Part shown: positions 23,969 to 34,653 of the stretch, in pieces
Numbering within the stretch: position 1 is the stretch's first letter
How the letters are laid out: every line of letters starts with the position of its first letter
NCBI GenBank assembly: GCA_014190675.1
Contig: BJGT01000011.1
Location: 1-53,327, forward strand
Reading direction: 5' to 3'
DNA: 53,327 nt
Source of the DNA: Comamonadaceae bacterium
GTDB taxonomy: Bacteria; Pseudomonadota; Gammaproteobacteria; Burkholderiales; Burkholderiaceae_C
Position numbers and translations under genes: made by a program
Notes under the pieces: generated by a model
Database searches by the model: none
What the model was told of the DNA's origin: nothing
Seen by the model: the letters and a program-made list of their open reading frames with translations, nothing else

Positions 23969-24675
23969 TGAATTTGCTGGCTTTTGACATCAGTACCGAG
24001 CGCCTGTCTGTTGCCGTGCAGGCGGCGGCGCAGCCGGCGACAGTTTGGCAGCACGAGGGAGCCGGTGGTGCTTTGAGCTCGGCCAGCCTGATTCCCTGCA
24101 TCGAGGCTCTGATGGCCCAGGCAGACTTGGATTTCGGGCAGCTTCAGGCGATTGTGTTCGGCCGTGGGCCGGGTTCATTCACCGGACTGCGCAGCGCCTG
24201 CGCAGTCGCCCAGGGCCTGGCCTGGGGTGCGGGCTTGCCGGTGTTGCCAGTCGACACCCTGCTGGCCGTGGCCGAGGATGCTCGCTTCCAGCAGGCTAGC
24301 GGTCCAATTGGCCAGGCGCCGGCCTGCCGGGTGTGGGCCCTGCTGGACGCACGCATGGACCAAATCTATGCCGGTTGCTACCAGTTCAGCCGGGGGCTGT
24401 GGCAAGCCCATGTAGCGCCTGCTCTGCTACGGCCTGAGCAGCTCAGCGCTGAGCCCGGCTGTCTGATGGCGGGCAATGTGTTTGCCGCCTACGGGCAGCG
24501 CCTGCCCGCCGGGCCCCGGCTGCTGGCCTGGCCCAGTGCGACAGCCCTGTTGCGGCTGGCGCCCGCCCTGCTTGCTGCTGGCGGCGCTCGCCCGGCAGAC
24601 CAGGCCCTGCCCAGCTATGTCCGCGACGATGTAGCCCAAACCATGCTGCAGCGCGCCGCGCGCAATTTGCGCTGA
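23965..24675 (+). CDS. tsaB: tRNA threonylcarbamoyladenosine biosynthesis protein TsaB
   Basis: A 236-residue protein with the TsaB/YeaZ ASKHA N-terminus (NLLAFDISTERLSVAVQ) and the motif FGRGPGSFTGLRSACAVAQG (about residues 65-85). TsaB works with TsaD and TsaE to make t6A37 in ANN-decoding tRNAs. ATG 23965 is chosen over the earlier in-frame codon because it gives the family start and overlaps the EamA stop. The rimI start overlaps its stop, as in many betaproteobacteria. Confidence 0.92.
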   Translation: MMNLLAFDISTERLSVAVQAAAQPATVWQHEGAGGALSSASLIPCIEALMAQADLDFGQLQAIVFGRGPGSFTGLRSACAVAQGLAWGAGLPVLPVDTLLAVAEDARFQQASGPIGQAPACRVWALLDARMDQIYAGCYQFSRGLWQAHVAPALLRPEQLSAEPGCLMAGNVFAAYGQRLPAGPRLLAWPSATALLRLAPALLAAGGARPADQALPSYVRDDVAQTMLQRAARNLR

Positions 24676-25142
24676 TGAGCGCCCAAGCGCAGCAGCTTGA
24701 GGTGCGGTTTGAGCGCCTTGGTCTGGCCGATCTTGATGATGTGATGCGCATCGAACGACTGTCTTATGGCCACCCCTGGTCACGCGGCGCTTTTGAGGAC
24801 AGCATTGCTGCCGGTTACCAAATGCAGCGCCTGCTGGCCGGCAACGCTTTGCTGGGTTATTTTGTCGCCATGCTGGGGGTAGACGAAGTGCATTTGCTCA
24901 ACATCACGGTGGCGCCCTCGCACCGCCAGCGTGGCTGGGCCAAGTTGATGCTCGAGGCGCTGGGCCTGTGGTCGCGGGGGCAGGGTGCGAAATCGCTCTT
25001 GCTCGAGGTTCGAGTGAGTAACAGCCGGGCTATTCTTGTCTATGAAGCCCACGGCTTTGCGCGCATCGGGCGGCGCAAGAGTTACTACGCGAGCGGGCAC
25101 GGCCAGCGCGAGGACGCCTGGGTCATGCGTCTGGCTCTGTAA
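24675..25142 (+). CDS. rimI: Ribosomal protein bS18-alanine N-acetyltransferase RimI
   Basis: A 155-residue GNAT protein. Typical RimI segments are VMRIERLSYGHPWSRGAFED at the N-terminus, LLNITVAPSHRQRGWAKLML with the acetyl-CoA-binding loop, and LLEVRVSNSRAILVYEAHGF near the C-terminus. It acetylates the N-terminal Ala of ribosomal protein S18. The start overlaps tsaB by one base. Confidence 0.92.
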   Translation: MSAQAQQLEVRFERLGLADLDDVMRIERLSYGHPWSRGAFEDSIAAGYQMQRLLAGNALLGYFVAMLGVDEVHLLNITVAPSHRQRGWAKLMLEALGLWSRGQGAKSLLLEVRVSNSRAILVYEAHGFARIGRRKSYYASGHGQREDAWVMRLAL

Positions 25143-25152
25143 GAATGCAGCC

Positions 25153-26034
25153 ATGAGCCTTGACCTGGATGAGCGACAGCGAGCCATGCTGCAAGAGATG
25201 GGTGTGCGTGTCTGGCAGCCCGCGCCGCGGCGCCCGGCTTTACCGGCTTTACCGGCTTTGGCGCCGCTTGCTGCGGCGAACGGGCGGGCGACGCCGCCTG
25301 GGCCGGTGTCAGCCGCGCTCAGGCCGCTGGCTGAGGCGGCTGTGCGCCAGCAGCCGCTCGCCGCCGGGTTGGCCAGCGCTGATGCCAGCGAGGCCCTGCT
25401 GGCTTCGGCCGATGGGCAGGACTGGCCGGCATTGGCCGAAGCTGTGTCGCGTTGCCAGTCTTGCGAGCTTTGCCGGGGGCGCCGCGCGCCGGTGTTTGCG
25501 CCGCCGCAGCCACCCCTGCCGGCCGACTGGCTGGTGCTGGGCGAACCCCCTGACGATGAGGAAGAGCGGGCGGGCGCCGCCTTTGCCGGGCCAACTGGCC
25601 AATTGCTTGGCAACATGCTGCGTGCCCTTGGCCTGAGCCGCCAGGCCGGGGCTGCGCAGACAGAGGCGCAGCGGGCCTACCTGACCAATGTCGTCAAATG
25701 CCGGCCGGCTGTGCTGCGCGTACCGCAGCCGCAAGAACTACGGGCTTGCCGGCCCTACTTGAGCCGTGAAATCGCACTGGTGCGGCCTAAGGTGATTCTG
25801 GCCATGGGCCGTTTTGCCGCGCAGTCGCTGCTGCAAGACAGTCTGCCAGAGGCGGCCGAGCTTCCCTTGGGCAAATTACGCGGACAGACCTACTATTACC
25901 TGGGTATTCCGGTGGTGGTGACCTACCACCCCGGCTCTCTGCTGCGCAGCCAGGCTGACAAGGCGCGGGCCTGGGCAGACCTGTGCCGAGCAGCAGCCTT
26001 GGTTCAGGCCGCTGCGGCAACTGCCGGGCCTTGA
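25153..26034 (+). CDS. Fe-S cluster uracil-DNA glycosylase (family 4-like)
   Basis: A 293-residue protein whose C-terminal ~200 residues are the type 4 uracil-DNA glycosylase domain. Motifs: cluster Cys in CQSCELCRGRR and later in VVKCRPAV and LRACRPYLS; active-site block LGEPPDDEEERAGAAFAGPT; C-terminal motif VTYHPGSLLR. The first ~90 residues are a low-complexity Ala/Pro/Leu extension common in Burkholderiales members. It removes uracil from DNA for base-excision repair. ATG 25153 lies 10 bases after rimI. Confidence 0.88.
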   Translation: MSLDLDERQRAMLQEMGVRVWQPAPRRPALPALPALAPLAAANGRATPPGPVSAALRPLAEAAVRQQPLAAGLASADASEALLASADGQDWPALAEAVSRCQSCELCRGRRAPVFAPPQPPLPADWLVLGEPPDDEEERAGAAFAGPTGQLLGNMLRALGLSRQAGAAQTEAQRAYLTNVVKCRPAVLRVPQPQELRACRPYLSREIALVRPKVILAMGRFAAQSLLQDSLPEAAELPLGKLRGQTYYYLGIPVVVTYHPGSLLRSQADKARAWADLCRAAALVQAAAATAGP

Positions 26035-26096
26035 TCGCTGGCCAAGGCGCGGGCCACTGAGCGGCGCGCGACCGGGCGGCTTCTTACAATTACCCT

Positions 26097-26936
26097 ATGA
26101 GCTTTCTTGACAGGCTGAGCGCAGCTGAGCGCAGCAACCAATCCATGTTGTGCGTGGGGCTGGACCCAGAGCCGGCCCGCTTCCCTGGCGCGCTGCGCGG
26201 CGATGCCAGCCGCATGTTTGATTTTTGCGCTGCCATTGTGGAGGCTACAGCCGATTTGGTGATCGCCTTCAAACCGCAGATTGCCTACTTTGCCGCGCAC
26301 CGCGCCGAGGATCAGTTGGAGCGGCTGATGGCCCATATGCGCCAGGTGGCGCCTGGGGTGCCGGTGATTCTGGACGCCAAGCGCGGCGATATTGGCAGCA
26401 CGGCGGCCCAGTACGCGGTGGAGGCCTTCGAGCGATATGGCGCTGATGCGGTCACCCTGTCACCTTTTATGGGCTTTGATTCGGTCGAGCCTTACCTTAA
26501 ATACCAGGGCAAGGGCGCGTTTTTGCTCTGCCGCACCTCCAACCCCGGTGGTGACGACCTGCAATCACAGCGCTTGTCCAGCGTGCCGGGCGAGCCGCTG
26601 CTGTATGAGCATGTTGCCCGTTTGGCGCAGGGCCCATGGAACCTGAACGGCCAGCTTGGCCTGGTGGTGGGTGCCACCTACCCGGCCGAGATTGAGCGGG
26701 TGCGCGCCATTGCGCCCACCCTGCCCCTGCTGATCCCCGGTGTTGGCGCCCAGGGCGGCGATGCCGCGGCCACGGTCAGGGCGGGCTGGCGCGGCAACGC
26801 ACAGGCCACGGTGGCGCCGATCATCGTGAACTCGTCGCGGGCTATTTTGTATGCATCCTCAGGCGCAGACTTTGCCCAAGCCGCCCGCCGCGAAGCCGCC
26901 AAAACCCGCGAGTTGCTGCAAGCCGCCAGGGCTTGA
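26097..26936 (+). CDS. pyrF: Orotidine 5'-phosphate decarboxylase (type 2)
   Basis: A 279-residue OMP decarboxylase of the longer, PyrF2 branch. The catalytic Asp-Lys-Asp tetrad region is [20 protein letters not shown] (about residue 90-105). Substrate-binding segments include [15 protein letters not shown] near the start and [13 protein letters not shown]. It makes UMP in the last step of pyrimidine synthesis. It stands alone on the plus strand, converging on uvrA with 9 bases between. Confidence 0.93.
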   Translation: MSFLDRLSAAERSNQSMLCVGLDPEPARFPGALRGDASRMFDFCAAIVEATADLVIAFKPQIAYFAAHRAEDQLERLMAHMRQVAPGVPVILDAKRGDIGSTAAQYAVEAFERYGADAVTLSPFMGFDSVEPYLKYQGKGAFLLCRTSNPGGDDLQSQRLSSVPGEPLLYEHVARLAQGPWNLNGQLGLVVGATYPAEIERVRAIAPTLPLLIPGVGAQGGDAAATVRAGWRGNAQATVAPIIVNSSRAILYASSGADFAQAARREAAKTRELLQAARA

Positions 26937-26945
26937 GGCCGGCGC

Positions 26946-29897
26946 CTAAGCCCGTGCTGCCGACAGCAGGCGCTTGAGGTAGCGCCCGGTGTGGCTGCTC
27001 GGGTTGTTGGCGATCTCCTCGGGGCTACCGGCACCCACCAGCGTGCCGCCGCCGGCGCCGCCCTCCGGGCCCATGTCGATCAGCCAGTCTGCGGTCTTGA
27101 TCACATCGAGGTTGTGCTCAATCACCACAATGGTGTTGCCAGCGTCGCGCAGCTGGTGCAGCACCCGCAGCAGCAGGGCGATGTCGGCAAAGTGCAGGCC
27201 GGTGGTGGGCTCGTCCAGGATGTAGAGCGTGCGTCCGGTGTCGCGCTTGCTCAGCTCCAGCGCCAGCTTGACCCGCTGCGCCTCGCCGCCCGACAGCGTG
27301 GTGGCCGCCTGCCCAAGGCGGATATAGCTTAGGCCCACGTCGAGCAGGGTGTGCAGCTTGCGCGCAATGTTGGGCACCGCCTTGAAGAACTCGGCCGCTG
27401 CCTCCACGGTCAGGTCCAGAATTTGTGCAATGGTCTTGCCTTTGTACTGGACTTCGAGCGTTTCCCGGTTGTAGCGCTGGCCGGCGCAGACATCGCAGGG
27501 CACATAGACATCGGGCAAAAAGTGCATCTCTACCTTGAGCATGCCATCACCCTGGCAGGCTTCGCAGCGGCCACCACCCGCCGCCGCACCAACATTGAAG
27601 CTGAAGCGGCCCGGGCCATAGCCGCGCTCGCGCGCCATCGGCACCTCGGCCATCAGCTCGCGGATTGGGGTGAACAGGCCGGTGTAGGTGGCCGGGTTGG
27701 AGCGCGGTGTGCGCCCGATTGGCGACTGGTCGACATTGATCACTTTGTCGAAATGCTCGATGCCCTCGATCGACTCGTGTGGCGCGGGCTCCTCGTGAGC
27801 GCGGTAAAGCTGGCGCGCCACGGCGGCATACAGCGTGTTGTTCACCAGAGTCGATTTGCCGGAGCCCGATACGCCGGTCACACAGGTGAACAGGCCCACC
27901 GGGATGTCGATGCTGACGCCACGCAGGTTGTTGCCGCTGGCACCGACGATGCGCAGGCACTGCGGCACGGCCTGGTCTTGCAGCCGGTGCCGCTTTTTGG
28001 GGATGGCAATGCTCAGCGTCTGCGCCAGGTAGCGCCCGGTCAGCGAAGCGGGGTTGGCACGCACATCTTCAAAGCTGCCCTGCGCCACCACCCGCCCGCC
28101 GTGCACGCCAGCGCCCGGCCCCATGTCGATCACATGGTCGGCGGCGCGCATCATGTCCTCGTCATGCTCCACCACCAGCACGCTGTTACCGATGTCGCGC
28201 AGGTGGTGCAGGGTGCTTATCAGGCGGTCGTTGTCGCGCTGGTGCAGCCCGATGCTGGGCTCGTCCAGCACATACATCACGCCTGTCAAGCCCGAGCCGA
28301 TTTGCGAGGCCAGCCGGATGCGCTGCGACTCGCCGCCACTCAGTGTTTCGGCGCTGCGGTCCAGGCTCAGGTAGTTCAGTCCAACGTCGTTCAAAAATTT
28401 CAGGCGCAGGCCGATTTCACGCACCACCTTGCCGGCAATCTCGCCTTTGGCACCTGACATGTGCAGCTGCTCAAAGTAGGCCTGGGCCTGGGCCAGCGTC
28501 ATATGGCTCACTTCAAAAATGGGCCGCGACTGCGCCCCCTCGCCAATCTTCACATGCCGCGCTTCTAGCCTCAGCCGGGAGCCCGCGCAGTCGGGGCAGG
28601 GCTGGGTGCTGCGCAGGCGGCCCAGGTCTTCGCGCACCACGGCTGAGTCGGTTTCGCGGTAGCGCCGCTGCATGTTGGGAATGATGCCCTCGAACGGGTG
28701 CTTCTTGCTGAGTTTCTTGCCTTGGCTTGCGCCAGAGTCGATCACGTAGCTGAACTTGATGTCTTCCTCGCCCGAGCCGTGCAGCACCGCCTGTTGCACC
28801 GGCGCCGGCAGGGATTCGAACGGGGCCTCGATGTCAAAGCGGTAATGCCGGGCCAGGCTTTCCAGCAGCGCAAAGTAATAGCCGTTGCGCCGGTCCCAGC
28901 CCTTGATGGCGCCGCTGGCCAGGCTCAGCGTGGGAAAGGCCACCACCCGCGCCGGGTCAAAAAACTCCTGCATGCCCAAACCATCACAGGCCGGGCAGGC
29001 GCCCTGCGGCGAGTTGAACGAAAACAAGCGTGGCTCCAGCTCGCCGATCGAGTAGCTGCACACCGGGCAGGAGAACTTGGCGTTGAACAGGTGCTCACTT
29101 GGGCCCTGAGCCCCGTCGTTGTTGGCTTGGGTGCGGTCGGTTTCGACAGCAATCGCGCGCCCGCCGCCAACTCGCAGCGCTGCTTCAAAACTCTCGGCCA
29201 GGCGTTGCTTCAGGTCGGGCCGCACCTTGATGCGGTCAATCACCACGTCCAGATCGTGTTTTTCGGTTTTCTTCAGCGCCGGCAGTTCGTCGAATTCAAA
29301 GGCCTGGCCGTTGACCCGAAAGCGCACATAGCCCTGCGCCTGCAGGCTGGCGATCAGGTCCTGGAACTCGCCTTTTTTCCCCCTAGCCAAGGGCGCCAGA
29401 ATCATCAGTCGCGTGTCTAGAGGCAGCGCCAGCACGGCGTCCACCATCTGGCTGACGGTTTGCGCTTGCAGCGGCAGCTGGTGCTCCGGGCAAAACGGGG
29501 TTCCGGCGCGGGCGTACAGCAGGCGCAGGTAATCGTGGATCTCGGTCACGGTGCCCACGGTGGAGCGCGGGTTGTGCGAAGTAGCTTTTTGCTCGATAGA
29601 GATCGCCGGGCTCAGGCCCTCGATCACATCGACGTCGGGCTTGTCCATCAGCTGCAAAAACTGCCGGGCATAGGTGGACAGGCTCTCCACATAGCGCCGC
29701 TGCCCTTCGGCGTACAAAGTGTCAAAGGCCAGGCTGGACTTGCCAGACCCGCTCAAGCCGGTGATCACCACCAGCTGGTTGCGGGGTATGTCGACGTCGA
29801 TGTTCTTGAGGTTGTGGGTTCGCGCACCGCGGATGCTGATCTGGCGGGCGTTCAGGGGCTGGGGCAGGCGGGGGGAATCGGGGTCAGGTACAGGCAT
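26946..29897 (-). CDS. uvrA: Excinuclease ABC subunit A
   Basis: A 983-residue UvrA: two ABC ATPase modules (Walker [15 protein letters not shown] and [14 protein letters not shown]; signatures [16 protein letters not shown] and [15 protein letters not shown]) and two zinc-binding elements ([14 protein letters not shown] ... [16 protein letters not shown] ... [10 protein letters not shown]). It recognises bulky lesions with UvrB in nucleotide-excision repair. The real start is ATG 29897 ([20 protein letters not shown]); the open frame extends far upstream without being coding. Length is slightly above the E. coli protein. Confidence 0.95.
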   Translation of the reverse strand: MPVPDPDSPRLPQPLNARQISIRGARTHNLKNIDVDIPRNQLVVITGLSGSGKSSLAFDTLYAEGQRRYVESLSTYARQFLQLMDKPDVDVIEGLSPAISIEQKATSHNPRSTVGTVTEIHDYLRLLYARAGTPFCPEHQLPLQAQTVSQMVDAVLALPLDTRLMILAPLARGKKGEFQDLIASLQAQGYVRFRVNGQAFEFDELPALKKTEKHDLDVVIDRIKVRPDLKQRLAESFEAALRVGGGRAIAVETDRTQANNDGAQGPSEHLFNAKFSCPVCSYSIGELEPRLFSFNSPQGACPACDGLGMQEFFDPARVVAFPTLSLASGAIKGWDRRNGYYFALLESLARHYRFDIEAPFESLPAPVQQAVLHGSGEEDIKFSYVIDSGASQGKKLSKKHPFEGIIPNMQRRYRETDSAVVREDLGRLRSTQPCPDCAGSRLRLEARHVKIGEGAQSRPIFEVSHMTLAQAQAYFEQLHMSGAKGEIAGKVVREIGLRLKFLNDVGLNYLSLDRSAETLSGGESQRIRLASQIGSGLTGVMYVLDEPSIGLHQRDNDRLISTLHHLRDIGNSVLVVEHDEDMMRAADHVIDMGPGAGVHGGRVVAQGSFEDVRANPASLTGRYLAQTLSIAIPKKRHRLQDQAVPQCLRIVGASGNNLRGVSIDIPVGLFTCVTGVSGSGKSTLVNNTLYAAVARQLYRAHEEPAPHESIEGIEHFDKVINVDQSPIGRTPRSNPATYTGLFTPIRELMAEVPMARERGYGPGRFSFNVGAAAGGGRCEACQGDGMLKVEMHFLPDVYVPCDVCAGQRYNRETLEVQYKGKTIAQILDLTVEAAAEFFKAVPNIARKLHTLLDVGLSYIRLGQAATTLSGGEAQRVKLALELSKRDTGRTLYILDEPTTGLHFADIALLLRVLHQLRDAGNTIVVIEHNLDVIKTADWLIDMGPEGGAGGGTLVGAGSPEEIANNPSSHTGRYLKRLLSAARA

Positions 29898-29946
29898 GGG
29901 TTTGGGTGGCGCGGGCAACCCTGCATCATAGGTGCTGGCTGCCCAA

Positions 29947-30852
29947 TCAAGCGTGGGTGACCCGACTAACCCCCAGCAACCAAGCTTGGAACAGCGCCAC
30001 CACGGCGCTGTGGGCTGCGTCTTGCACACCGCGCTCGCGCGGCTCCACAAACCAGTAGCCCTGCGGTCCGGTGAGTTCGTGCTCGTCGAGCCGGCGCAGG
30101 CGGTGTTCGTGCAGGTCGCGCTCCACCATCGGCGCGTCAACCACCGCCACGCCGGCGCCCGACACGGCGGCGTTGATTGCCTGGTCCATGGTGGAAAACG
30201 CGATGCCGGGGCGGGCGTCCACCTGGCGCAGTCCCTTGGAGGCCAGCCAGTTTTCCCAAACTGGCAAGCGCTTGGCGCCGGCCAGGATGTGCAGCAGTGT
30301 GACCTTGGCCAGGTTGGGGCTGCGGCCGTCTGACCACAATTCGGGGCTGGCCACCGCAATGTGCTGCTCCTGGCGCAACAGCCGGCAGTCGCAGGGGCTC
30401 CAGGGCTCTGCCAGATACATCACCAGACAGTCATATTGGCGGGCCTCGCGCAGACTCGCCACGGCGTTGGTGGTGATCGACAGGTCGATGTCGGGGTGGC
30501 GGCTGTGAAAGCCGCGCAGGCGTGGCGCCAGCCAACGCGAGGCAAAGGTTTCTGGCACATTGACTGAGATGCGCTGGCGCGCGCCCAGGTTCTGAATTTG
30601 CGTCACCGCATTGGTGAGGTTGCCAAAGGCCTGTTCGATGCTTTTGGCCAGCACACTGCCAGCCGGCGTCAGAATCAGGCCCTGTGGGTGGCGAATGAAG
30701 ACCGGCTTGCCAAGCCATTCTTCCAGCTGCTTGATTTGGCGGCTGATCGCGCCCTGCGTGACATGCAGCAAATCGCCAGCTTTGGTGAAGCTGGTGGTCC
30801 GAGCAGCCGCCTCGAAGGCGCGCAGTGCGTTGAGTGGTGGCAGAAGTTTCAC
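29947..30852 (-). CDS. LysR-family transcriptional regulator (GcvA-like)
   Basis: A 301-residue LysR regulator with the N-terminal helix-turn-helix ([20 protein letters not shown] ... [20 protein letters not shown]) and a two-lobe effector domain. The opening [14 protein letters not shown] and the [19 protein letters not shown] segment are typical of the GcvA/AmpR-like branch. No divergent target gene is obvious, since the neighbour at 30929 is an MFS transporter divergently placed 76 bases away, which may be its target (inference). Confidence 0.9.
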   Translation of the reverse strand: MKLLPPLNALRAFEAAARTTSFTKAGDLLHVTQGAISRQIKQLEEWLGKPVFIRHPQGLILTPAGSVLAKSIEQAFGNLTNAVTQIQNLGARQRISVNVPETFASRWLAPRLRGFHSRHPDIDLSITTNAVASLREARQYDCLVMYLAEPWSPCDCRLLRQEQHIAVASPELWSDGRSPNLAKVTLLHILAGAKRLPVWENWLASKGLRQVDARPGIAFSTMDQAINAAVSGAGVAVVDAPMVERDLHEHRLRRLDEHELTGPQGYWFVEPRERGVQDAAHSAVVALFQAWLLGVSRVTHA

Positions 30853-30928
30853 GGCGCTTGAATTCAGGTTTTAGCCCGGCGGGGTAGAGAGATGCGGATG
30901 GCCGACAATCTGCTGCTCAAAAAAGAAC

Positions 30929-32173
30929 ATGGCTGTGACCGGCGTGACCCCCCATTCTCCCGCAAGCGCTTACCGCATGACTGCGCTGGAGCGGCGTACC
31001 AGCCTGTCATTGGCCGCCATCTACGGCCTGCGCATGCTGGGTCTGTTTTTGGTGCTGCCGGTGTTTGCGCTGGAAGCTGCCAAGTACCCTGGCGGCGATG
31101 ACCCGGCCCTGGTGGGGCTGGCCATGGGCATTTATGGCTTCAGCCAAGGCCTGTTGCAAATCCCTTTTGGCATGGCTTCGGACCGACTGGGGCGCAAGCG
31201 GGTGATCGTGGCTGGGCTGATGCTGATGGCCGTGGGCAGCTTTGCTGCCGCCCTGGCCGACAGCCTGCTGGGGCTGACCATCGGGCGGGCCTTGCAAGGC
31301 GGGGGCGCGGTGTCGGCGGCGGTGTCTGCTTTGTTGGCCGACCAGACCCGTGACGAGGTCCGCACCAAGGCGCTGGCGCTGGTGGGGGGCAGCATTGCCC
31401 TGACCTTTGCTGTCTCGCTGATTCTTGGGCCGCTGCTTGCCGCCCGCTTTGGCCTGGCCGGGCTGTTTGGCCTGACTGGCTTGCTGGCATTGGCCGGTGC
31501 GGCGGTGGTGATCTGGCTGGTGCCGCCCGAGCCGCCGCTGAGCAGCTCGGCCCTGCTGCGGGGCAGCCTGGCCGAGGTGCTGCGCGACCCTGCCATGCTG
31601 CGTCTGGATGCGGGTGTGTTTGTGCTGTACGCGGTGCAAATTGCGATGTGGGTGGCAGTCCCGGCGCTGTTGGTGCAGTCCGGGCTTGGCACAGGGCAGC
31701 ATTGGTGGGTGTATCTGCCCGCTGTTTCGGGCTCTTTTTTGGTCATGGGCATAACCCTCTTTCCGCTCGAGCGCCGGGGTTATTTGCGCAGTGTTTTTTT
31801 GCTCTCTATTGGGCTCATGGCGCTGGTGCAACTGGGCTTTATGGCCGTGGCCAGCGCGCCGACACTGGGGGCTTTGGCGGCCTTGCTGCTGGCTTATTTC
31901 TGCGGCTTCAATGTGCTGGAGGCAGCTCAGCCCAGCTTGGCCACCCGGCTGGCGCCGGCACACGCCCGCGGCGCGGCCCTGGGCGTGTACAACACGCTGC
32001 AATCATTTGGATTTTTTGCCGGTGGCCTGGTGGGCGGCATCCTGGTGAAAACCACCGGCACCCAGGGACTTTTTGCGGTTTGTAGCCTGGCCAGTCTGTG
32101 CTGGCTGCTCATTGCCTGGCCAATGCGCGCCCCCCCATCCAGGGCTGCACAACAGGCCGCAAAGGCTGGATAA
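30929..32173 (+). CDS. MFS transporter (YajR-like)
   Basis: A 414-residue major-facilitator protein with about twelve hydrophobic segments. It has the motif A-type loop FGMASDRLGRKRVIVAGL between helices 2 and 3 (about residues 85-105), and the start of the core LAAIYGLRMLGLFLVLPVFA is typical of YajR-like drug/metabolite exporters. ATG 30929 gives a 16-residue leader; ATG 30977 would be the shorter form. Divergent from a LysR gene and 27 bases upstream of ssb. Confidence 0.87.
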   Translation: MAVTGVTPHSPASAYRMTALERRTSLSLAAIYGLRMLGLFLVLPVFALEAAKYPGGDDPALVGLAMGIYGFSQGLLQIPFGMASDRLGRKRVIVAGLMLMAVGSFAAALADSLLGLTIGRALQGGGAVSAAVSALLADQTRDEVRTKALALVGGSIALTFAVSLILGPLLAARFGLAGLFGLTGLLALAGAAVVIWLVPPEPPLSSSALLRGSLAEVLRDPAMLRLDAGVFVLYAVQIAMWVAVPALLVQSGLGTGQHWWVYLPAVSGSFLVMGITLFPLERRGYLRSVFLLSIGLMALVQLGFMAVASAPTLGALAALLLAYFCGFNVLEAAQPSLATRLAPAHARGAALGVYNTLQSFGFFAGGLVGGILVKTTGTQGLFAVCSLASLCWLLIAWPMRAPPSRAAQQAAKAG

Positions 32174-32200
32174 TCTTCGAAACTCTGGAGGAAAAAAACC

Positions 32201-32692
32201 ATGGCATCCGTCAACAAAGTCATTCTCGTGGGCAACTGTGGCCGAGACCCGGAAATTCGCTATCTGCCCTCTGGCCAGGCGGTGGCCAATGTCAGCGTTG
32301 CCACATCCACGCGGCGCAAAGATAAAAACTCCGGCGAGTCGATAGAGGACACCCAGTGGCACCGCGTGACCTTTTACGACCGTCTGGCCGAGATCGCCGG
32401 CGAGTATGTCAAAAAGGGGCAGCCGATCTACGTGGAGGGCCGCCTCAAATACGGCAAGTACACCGACCAGGCGGGTGTTGAGAAAAACACGGTGGACATC
32501 ATTGCCACCGAAATGCAATTGCTCGGTAAGCGCGAAGGCATGGGCGGCCCCGGTGGGGAAGAAGGTGGTGGCGGCGGCTACTCACGCCCGGCGCCAGCAT
32601 CCCGGCCGGCAGCGCCCGCTGCGCGCCCAGCGCCCGCGGCAGCCCCCTCCAAGACCGGCTTTGACGATATGGATGACGATATTCCGTTCTAG
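32201..32692 (+). CDS. ssb: Single-stranded DNA-binding protein
   Basis: A 163-residue SSB: OB-fold core from [20 protein letters not shown] to [16 protein letters not shown], a flexible Gly/Pro/Ala-rich linker and the acidic C-terminal tip DDMDDDIPF that binds partner proteins. A strong ribosome site (GGAGG) precedes ATG 32201. It lies directly downstream of the MFS gene, a common betaproteobacterial order. Confidence 0.95.
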   Translation: MASVNKVILVGNCGRDPEIRYLPSGQAVANVSVATSTRRKDKNSGESIEDTQWHRVTFYDRLAEIAGEYVKKGQPIYVEGRLKYGKYTDQAGVEKNTVDIIATEMQLLGKREGMGGPGGEEGGGGGYSRPAPASRPAAPAARPAPAAAPSKTGFDDMDDDIPF

Positions 32693-32831
32693 GTCCGACC
32701 AGCGCCCTGAAAAAGCCCCGCCCCTACGAGTTCGGGGCACCATCCGGTACGCGCAGGTGAGTCGCGCAATATCCTTGGGCAAGTCACCGTCGCCGTGCCA
32801 CTCGCCGTCGTGCTGTATCGCGCGTGAAGCT

Positions 32832-33165
32832 TCATTGAACAGACAGCTGAACGTGCTTACCCGTGCGTAAAACCATGTCCACCAAGGAATCGACTGTGAA
32901 CTTTGGTGTTTTCTGATTGACAACATCGGACACCCGGGGACGCGTGATACCGAGAATCTCCGCAGCCTGTGCCTGCTTGAGGTTGTGCGCATTGATCCAG
33001 CTCACAATTTCAGTCATCAGGGTTTGTTTGAGCGCCCGCTTTTCATCAATGGCCTGATCAGCTTCAGCCAGCAGCCTCTTGGCCTCTTCAGGCGCAAATC
33101 CAAGATCCGCGAAGATATTGCCATCAGCAGGGGTTCGATGAGCAATGATTTTTTTTGGTGCTCAT
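32832..33165 (-). pseudogene. HigA2/XRE-type antitoxin, frameshifted at an A8 run
   Basis: The minus-strand ATG at 33165 starts M-S-T-K-K and then runs into a run of eight A (plus-strand T, 33149-33156), after which this frame ends within a few codons. The shifted frame reads KIIAHRTPADGNIFADLGFA, then a coil (PEEAKRLLAEADQAIDEKRA), then an XRE helix-turn-helix (KQAQAAEILGITRPRVSDVV) to the stop at 32832, exactly the layout of antitoxins paired with RelE/Gp49-like toxins. Removing one A restores the full frame. A short protein from ATG 33017 (61 residues, helix-turn-helix only) could still be made. Either a true mutation, transcriptional slippage or a sequence error. Confidence 0.7.
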
Positions 33166-33427
33166 TTTTTGTTCCTTGTCAGCATCATGTCTTTGTAACG
33201 TTGGGTAGACAAATCTTTGATGCGGGTCTCTTTGGTACCCGCACCCACATCATCAAAAGGCTTCCAGTCATCCGGATCGTCGCCGCGCTGCACTTTGCGA
33301 AGTTGATACCCAGCGGCCCGCCGCGCATCTTCAGGGAAAATTTCGTCATCGCGCATGTCTTTGAACGATTGACCTCACCCCAGAAAAACGTACGCCATTG
33401 CCGATAGTTCGAGTTCAGTTTTGGCAT
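33162..33427 (-). pseudogene. RelE/Gp49-like toxin remnant
   Basis: Frame fragments of a phage-Gp49/RelE-like toxin. One frame from ATG 33427 reads PKLNSNYRQWRTFFWGE; a second continues QSFKDMRDDEIFPEDARRAA and GYQLRKVQRGDDPDDWKPFD, DVGAGTKETRIKD and ends LSTQRYKDMMLTRNKK at 33162. In intact relatives a stretch of roughly 30-40 residues with a FRV(I/M)YVAKF core separates the last two parts; it is absent here. The gene therefore seems to carry a frameshift near 33375 and an internal deletion. Its stop overlaps the antitoxin ATG (ATGA), as in the intact operon. Confidence 0.55.
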
Positions 33428-33481
33428 AGAAGCGATTGGCGAGACGAAGCGGGCGCGTCAGGTCGTGTCCCACGACTGTGG

Positions 33482-34615
33482 TTAAGCCGTCAGGCCGTTG
33501 CTGCCGATCACCCCGCCCCCTAAGCACACCTCGCCGTCATACAGCACGGCCGACTGTCCGGGTGTCACAGCCCACTGGGGGGTGCTGAAATCCAGATCAA
33601 AGCTGCCAGGGGTGGGCGCCAGCAGGATGCAGGGCGCATCTGCCTGCCGGTAGCGGGTCTTGGCCGCCATGGGGCCTGCATCTGGCGCATGCCCGCTGAT
33701 CCAGCTGGCGTCTTGCGCCGTCAACTGGCTCGACTTCAGCCAGGGGTGCTCATGGCCCTGCACCACCCACAGGGTGTTGGCCCCCATGTCTTTGCGCGCC
33801 ACAAACCAGGGCGCGTGTTCGCCGCCACCGCGCTGGGCGCCTTTGGCTTTGAGCCCGCCGATGCCCAGGCCCTGGCGCTGACCCAGGGTGTAAAAGCTCA
33901 AGCCCACGTGCTGGCCAATGGTGCGACCGCGCTCGTCCTTGATGGCCCCGGGCTCTTTGGCGATGTAGCGGTTCAAAAACTCCCGAAACGGGCGCTCACC
34001 AATGAAGCAGATGCCGGTGGAGTCTTTTTTGCGGGCGTTGGGCAGCCCAATCTCGGCCGCCAGTCGCCGCACCTCGGTCTTGTGCAGTTCCCCAACCGGG
34101 AACAAGGTTTTGGCCAGCTGCGCCTGATTCAGCCGGTGCAGAAAATAGCTTTGGTCTTTGGCCGGGTCCAGTCCCTTGAGCAGTTCAAAGCGGGCGGTGG
34201 CGTCATTGTGGCGAACGCGGGCGTAATGGCCGGTGGCAATGTGGTCAGCCCCCAGGCGCAGCGCATGGTCAAGGAAAGACTTGAACTTGATCTCGGCATT
34301 GCACAAGATGTCGGGGTTGGGTGTGCGTCCGGCCTGGTATTCGCGCAGAAATTCGGCAAACACCCGGTCCTTGTACTCGGCGGCGAAGTTGACATGCTCA
34401 ATCTCGATGCCCAGCACATCAGCCACGGCTGCGGCGTCCACAAAGTCGATGTTGGAGGCGCAGTAGGCGCTGTCGTCATCGTCCTCCCAGTTCTTCATGA
34501 AGATGCCAAGCACCTCATGGCCCTGCTGCTTGAGCAGCCAGGCGGTGACCGCCGAGTCCACGCCGCCGCTCAGGCCCACCACGACCCGCCCGGTTGCAGG
34601 GGGCTTGCTGATCAT
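33482..34615 (-). CDS. mnmA: tRNA-specific 2-thiouridylase MnmA
   Basis: A 377-residue enzyme with the PP-loop [19 protein letters not shown] at the N-terminus, the catalytic Cys in [13 protein letters not shown] (about residue 105) and the second in [17 protein letters not shown] (about 205). It installs sulfur at C2 of wobble uridine in tRNA-Lys, -Glu and -Gln. ATG 34615 matches the family start. Usually adjacent to a Nudix gene in this family of bacteria; here a BLUF gene lies between them. Confidence 0.95.
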   Translation of the reverse strand: MISKPPATGRVVVGLSGGVDSAVTAWLLKQQGHEVLGIFMKNWEDDDDSAYCASNIDFVDAAAVADVLGIEIEHVNFAAEYKDRVFAEFLREYQAGRTPNPDILCNAEIKFKSFLDHALRLGADHIATGHYARVRHNDATARFELLKGLDPAKDQSYFLHRLNQAQLAKTLFPVGELHKTEVRRLAAEIGLPNARKKDSTGICFIGERPFREFLNRYIAKEPGAIKDERGRTIGQHVGLSFYTLGQRQGLGIGGLKAKGAQRGGGEHAPWFVARKDMGANTLWVVQGHEHPWLKSSQLTAQDASWISGHAPDAGPMAAKTRYRQADAPCILLAPTPGSFDLDFSTPQWAVTPGQSAVLYDGEVCLGGGVIGSNGLTA

Positions 34616-34653
34616 GTGTGCTTTTGCGTGGCGGCCAGGGAGCTCGCCGCTGC

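Noticed and set aside
29898-30359. Long N-terminal extension of UvrA
   Set aside because: It overlaps the LysR gene and lacks any UvrA likeness; UvrA starts at 29897.
31007-32002. 331-residue minus-strand frame within the MFS gene
   Set aside because: Gln/His/Arg-rich shadow of a GC-rich coding strand, with no domain likeness.
32700-32750. Possible terminator after ssb (GCCCCG ... CGGGGC)
   Set aside because: Short 6-bp stem with a 12-base loop and no T-run, so not convincing.
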